Below are positions 52,906 to 53,548 of a stretch of DNA of 53,548 bases, piece after piece (position 1 is the stretch's first letter; the number at the start of each line of letters is the position of its first letter). The notes under the pieces were generated by a model. The model worked only from the letters and a program-made list of their open reading frames with translations, had not been told where the DNA came from and ran no database searches. Position numbers and translations under genes: made by a program. The DNA is from Prevotella sp. GTDB taxonomy: Bacteria > Bacteroidota > Bacteroidia > Bacteroidales > Bacteroidaceae. The stretch lies in NCBI GenBank assembly GCA_017458125.1, contig JAFTGB010000062.1, positions 1 to 53,548 on the forward strand, written 5' to 3'.

Positions 52906-53389
52906 AGACCGCGACCGTCTGGAACATATTGTTGAGGCAATAGACCGCATCCTCGACAATATCGACTTCAAGTCGAGGGATAAACTTGAAAGTGACAACC
53001 TGAGATACTACGGCATAGTGAAGAGCATCGAGATTATAGGCGAAGCGGCCTATAAACTCTCGCGCGCATTCTGCCGCAAATACGCCGAGACTCCCTGGGA
53101 GTTTATCGCCAAGATGCGCCATGTGCTGGTACATGACTATTATCAGATAGACCCCGATGCCGTATGGATAGTCATCAAGGAGGATTTGCCGCCCCTTCGC
53201 CAGCAAGTCTGCCGCTATCTTTCCGAAACCGACTGGAACGAATGGGAACATAACGAAGTGGTCATTTCCGAGACCGCAGCCCACAAGAGCCTTATCCAGA
53301 CCGCCGAGCGGATGAAGCGGCGAGGCTACGACACCTATGAGATATGCAAGATTACGGGATTGGGACGGGATGAAATAGAGGCTCTGTAA
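52889..53389 (+). CDS. HepT-like HEPN toxin (DUF86) with C-terminal extension
   Basis: A 166-residue protein. Residues 1-112 are a DUF86 HEPN domain with SIEIIGEAAYKLS and the ribonuclease motif RHVLVHDYY (R..H). Residues 113-166 go beyond the usual length; the end, AERMKRRGYDTYEICKITGL, resembles the tail of Rpn-type nucleases. It is the likely RNase toxin of the pair. Confidence 0.85.
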   Translation: MRDPVRDRDRLEHIVEAIDRILDNIDFKSRDKLESDNLRYYGIVKSIEIIGEAAYKLSRAFCRKYAETPWEFIAKMRHVLVHDYYQIDPDAVWIVIKEDLPPLRQQVCRYLSETDWNEWEHNEVVISETAAHKSLIQTAERMKRRGYDTYEICKITGLGRDEIEAL

Positions 53390-53416
53390 TAGTAGATAGC
53401 CGAGGATGAAGGACTG

Positions 53417-53548
53417 ATGAAGAAAGCCGTCAAGTCCTTGAAACGTCTTGCCGCAAAGAAGCAGGCAATGGACGAAACGGAATACATCATGTCGTCACCC
53501 GCCATGGTCGATATTCTCAGGCAAGGCGATGACGACATCAAAAACGGA
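53417..53548 (+). CDS. Start of a small gene, possibly an antitoxin, cut by window edge
   Basis: 44 codons are visible from ATG 53417: basic helix KKAVKSLKRLAAKKQ, then DETEYIMSSPAMVDILRQ. This style resembles small type II antitoxins, but I cannot name a family. Codons upstream of the ATG (AEDEGL) also read like coding sequence back to a TAG at 53393, so the N-terminus may be lost. It lies 28 bases after hepT. Confidence 0.35.
   Translation, partial: MKKAVKSLKRLAAKKQAMDETEYIMSSPAMVDILRQGDDDIKNG

Overview
The window reads as chromosome of a Bacteroidales bacterium, most likely Prevotellaceae. The evidence is many promoters of the Bacteroidetes type (TTTG, 19-21 bases, TAnnTTTG), mostly weak Shine-Dalgarno sites, and marker families such as DUF4835/PorD, GldB, DUF3127 and DUF4861. 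Housekeeping orders include dnaN-exonuclease-coaBC-PorD-recN, rpsF-rpsR-rplI and purM-prfA-pyrF. Species cannot be fixed from sequence alone.

Layout. 1-354: minus-strand tRNA operon (Gly-GCC, Leu-CAG, Leu-GAG) with its promoter. 608-13641: AT-rich minus-strand defence operon, in transcription order HTH regulator, YgjP-like metalloprotease, HsdR, HsdM, DUF1016 nuclease, HsdS with an extra C-terminal domain, SDH/Clp-fold serine protease, a 69-residue protein, a DUF262/DUF1524 GmrSD-like nuclease and a truncated HEPN-like stub. 13650-14530: a gene-poor stretch with a decayed GNAT acetyltransferase. 14535-15803: nspC and tRNA-Arg(TCT).

15938-29325: plus-strand housekeeping genes: phoH, purC, menG, aroE, a TPM-domain protein, lemA, a lipoprotein, purM, prfA, a small membrane protein, pyrF, pheS, a thiE-like gene, prs and a TlpA-like lipoprotein. 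29411-39066: a DUF3127 protein (minus), then dnaN, ExoX-like exonuclease, coaBC, porD-like, recN and a degenerate trypsin-fold/TPR protein (plus), then dnaB (minus). 39146-43181: a second restriction locus. A type II methylase/endonuclease pair sits between the N-terminal piece of a type III Mod gene and the C-terminal piece of a type III Res gene, as if it replaced the middle of a mod-res operon. 43380-43555: a non-coding array with 22-base periodicity. 43641-52433: gldB-like, DUF4861, glycosyltransferase, mtaB, small lipoprotein, rpsF-rpsR-rplI and tex. 52609-end: an MntA-HepT type toxin-antitoxin pair and the start of another small gene cut by the window edge.

The most notable points are the type I restriction operon with protease, small-protein and DUF262 accessories, the type III locus interrupted by a type II cassette, and two arrays of 21- and 22-base periodic repeats that share a core motif and lie at the outer edges of the two restriction loci.
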